5,099 bases of DNA from Candidatus Nomurabacteria bacterium (GTDB taxonomy: Bacteria; Patescibacteriota; Minisyncoccia; Phycocordibacterales; PALSA-1337): positions 1 to 5,099 of the forward strand of contig CALREM010000035.1 in assembly GCA_943355185.1 (NCBI GenBank), written 5' to 3'. Below are positions 4,580 to 5,099 of the stretch, in pieces. The notes beneath the pieces are model-generated. The model had not been told where the DNA came from. It saw only the letters and a program-made list of their open reading frames with translations, and made no database searches. Numbering within the stretch: the first letter of the stretch is position 1; each line of letters begins with the position of its first letter. Made by a program: the position numbers and the translations under genes.

Positions 4580-5099
4580 ATGAAAAATTCACAAAAAGGT
4601 TCAGTAACTCTGTGGACTATAATTATTTTGATAGTAATTGTTGGAGTTGGAGCTTATCTTTATAAAAATACAATTAGCCCTTCTGCTTCATCTGGTACTC
4701 AATCATCAGAATTGAAGACGTACACAAATACTAATTTTGGATATGAGATAAAATATCCTACTGATTATACTCTCAATGAGGTCAATAATCCGAATATTGA
4801 ATCCTCAACAAGAGATATAGCTGAAATTACCTCATCTCAAGTAAGGGTCGGAATCATTGCTAGCAAGGATCGAAATTCAATTAACGATGAATGCCGAGAT
4901 GTTTCTAAATATGCGCCATCAAAAAAGATTGGTGATAATACTTTTAATGTGATTGTTAGTGAAACTGCAACAACAGATATGGGTAATCCCGATAACGTAC
5001 ATCGAGATTATTATCTTAAAACTCAAAGCTCTTGTTATTTGATTACAACAACATATCCACCTTCTTTACAACAGACAACGAAAGATACCTACAATTCAC
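4580..5099 (+). CDS. Membrane-anchored exported hypothetical protein, 3'-truncated
   Basis: Open frame from ATG 4580 to the right edge, 173 codons visible. Residues 1-8 are short and Lys-containing, followed by one hydrophobic helix (9-28, LWTIIILIVIVGVGAYLY), then a Ser/Thr-rich linker (33-47). The extracytoplasmic part begins YTNTNFGYEIKYPTDYTL (48-65). The 'FGYEIKYP' type of opening is common in exported proteins with a PsbP/lipoprotein-like beta fold; that is a pattern impression, not a firm family call. Two Cys residues are visible (NDEC and SSCY) and could form a disulfide. The N-terminus looks like an uncleaved signal anchor with no lipobox. The gene is clearly AT-richer than zwf and ychF. 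It follows ychF after a 34-nt gap with its own TATAAT. Function unknown. Confidence 0.82.
   Translation, partial: MKNSQKGSVTLWTIIILIVIVGVGAYLYKNTISPSASSGTQSSELKTYTNTNFGYEIKYPTDYTLNEVNNPNIESSTRDIAEITSSQVRVGIIASKDRNSINDECRDVSKYAPSKKIGDNTFNVIVSETATTDMGNPDNVHRDYYLKTQSSCYLITTTYPPSLQQTTKDTYNS

Overview
The window looks like chromosomal DNA from an uncultured, small-genome bacterium, most likely a member of the Patescibacteria/CPR group. This is inferred from the flavour of the YchF and small-protein sequences and from start codons that sit directly on -10 boxes with no Shine-Dalgarno sequence. No rRNA, tRNA, CRISPR array or transposase is visible.

Layout. Positions 2-1276 hold most of a glucose-6-phosphate dehydrogenase gene (zwf) that enters from the left edge. 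Positions 1269-1455 look like a compact leader unit: a promoter, a 31-codon leaderless ORF, a segment able to pair with the terminator, and a strong intrinsic terminator. A 109-aa orphan protein (1510-1839) ends at another strong terminator. A 75-aa helical protein (1953-2180) follows. Facing it on the minus strand is a short transcription unit with a consensus promoter, a Shine-Dalgarno-like site, a 42-codon ORF (2214-2342) and a GCAA-loop terminator.

The most unusual part is 2496-3545. The first 43 codons of ychF occur twice in direct orientation, 922 bp apart. The left copy (2496-2627) stops abruptly; the right copy opens the intact 375-aa YchF ATPase (3418-4545). The copies differ at ten positions in 43 codons, all synonymous. 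Between them lies one minus-strand gene for a secreted protein with an N-terminal signal peptide and a C-terminal PEP-CTERM-like sorting signal. It has its own sigma70-type promoter, ribosome binding site and terminator. This looks like a small insertion or allelic-replacement scar that restored ychF with a 5' end from a related lineage, though an assembly join of two strains is not excluded.

After ychF, an AT-richer gene (4580 to the right edge) encodes a membrane-anchored exported protein and runs off the window.

The genes do not form one operon. Most have their own promoter or terminator. Plus-strand genes tend to be leaderless, whereas the two minus-strand genes have leaders of about 45 nt with ribosome binding sites.
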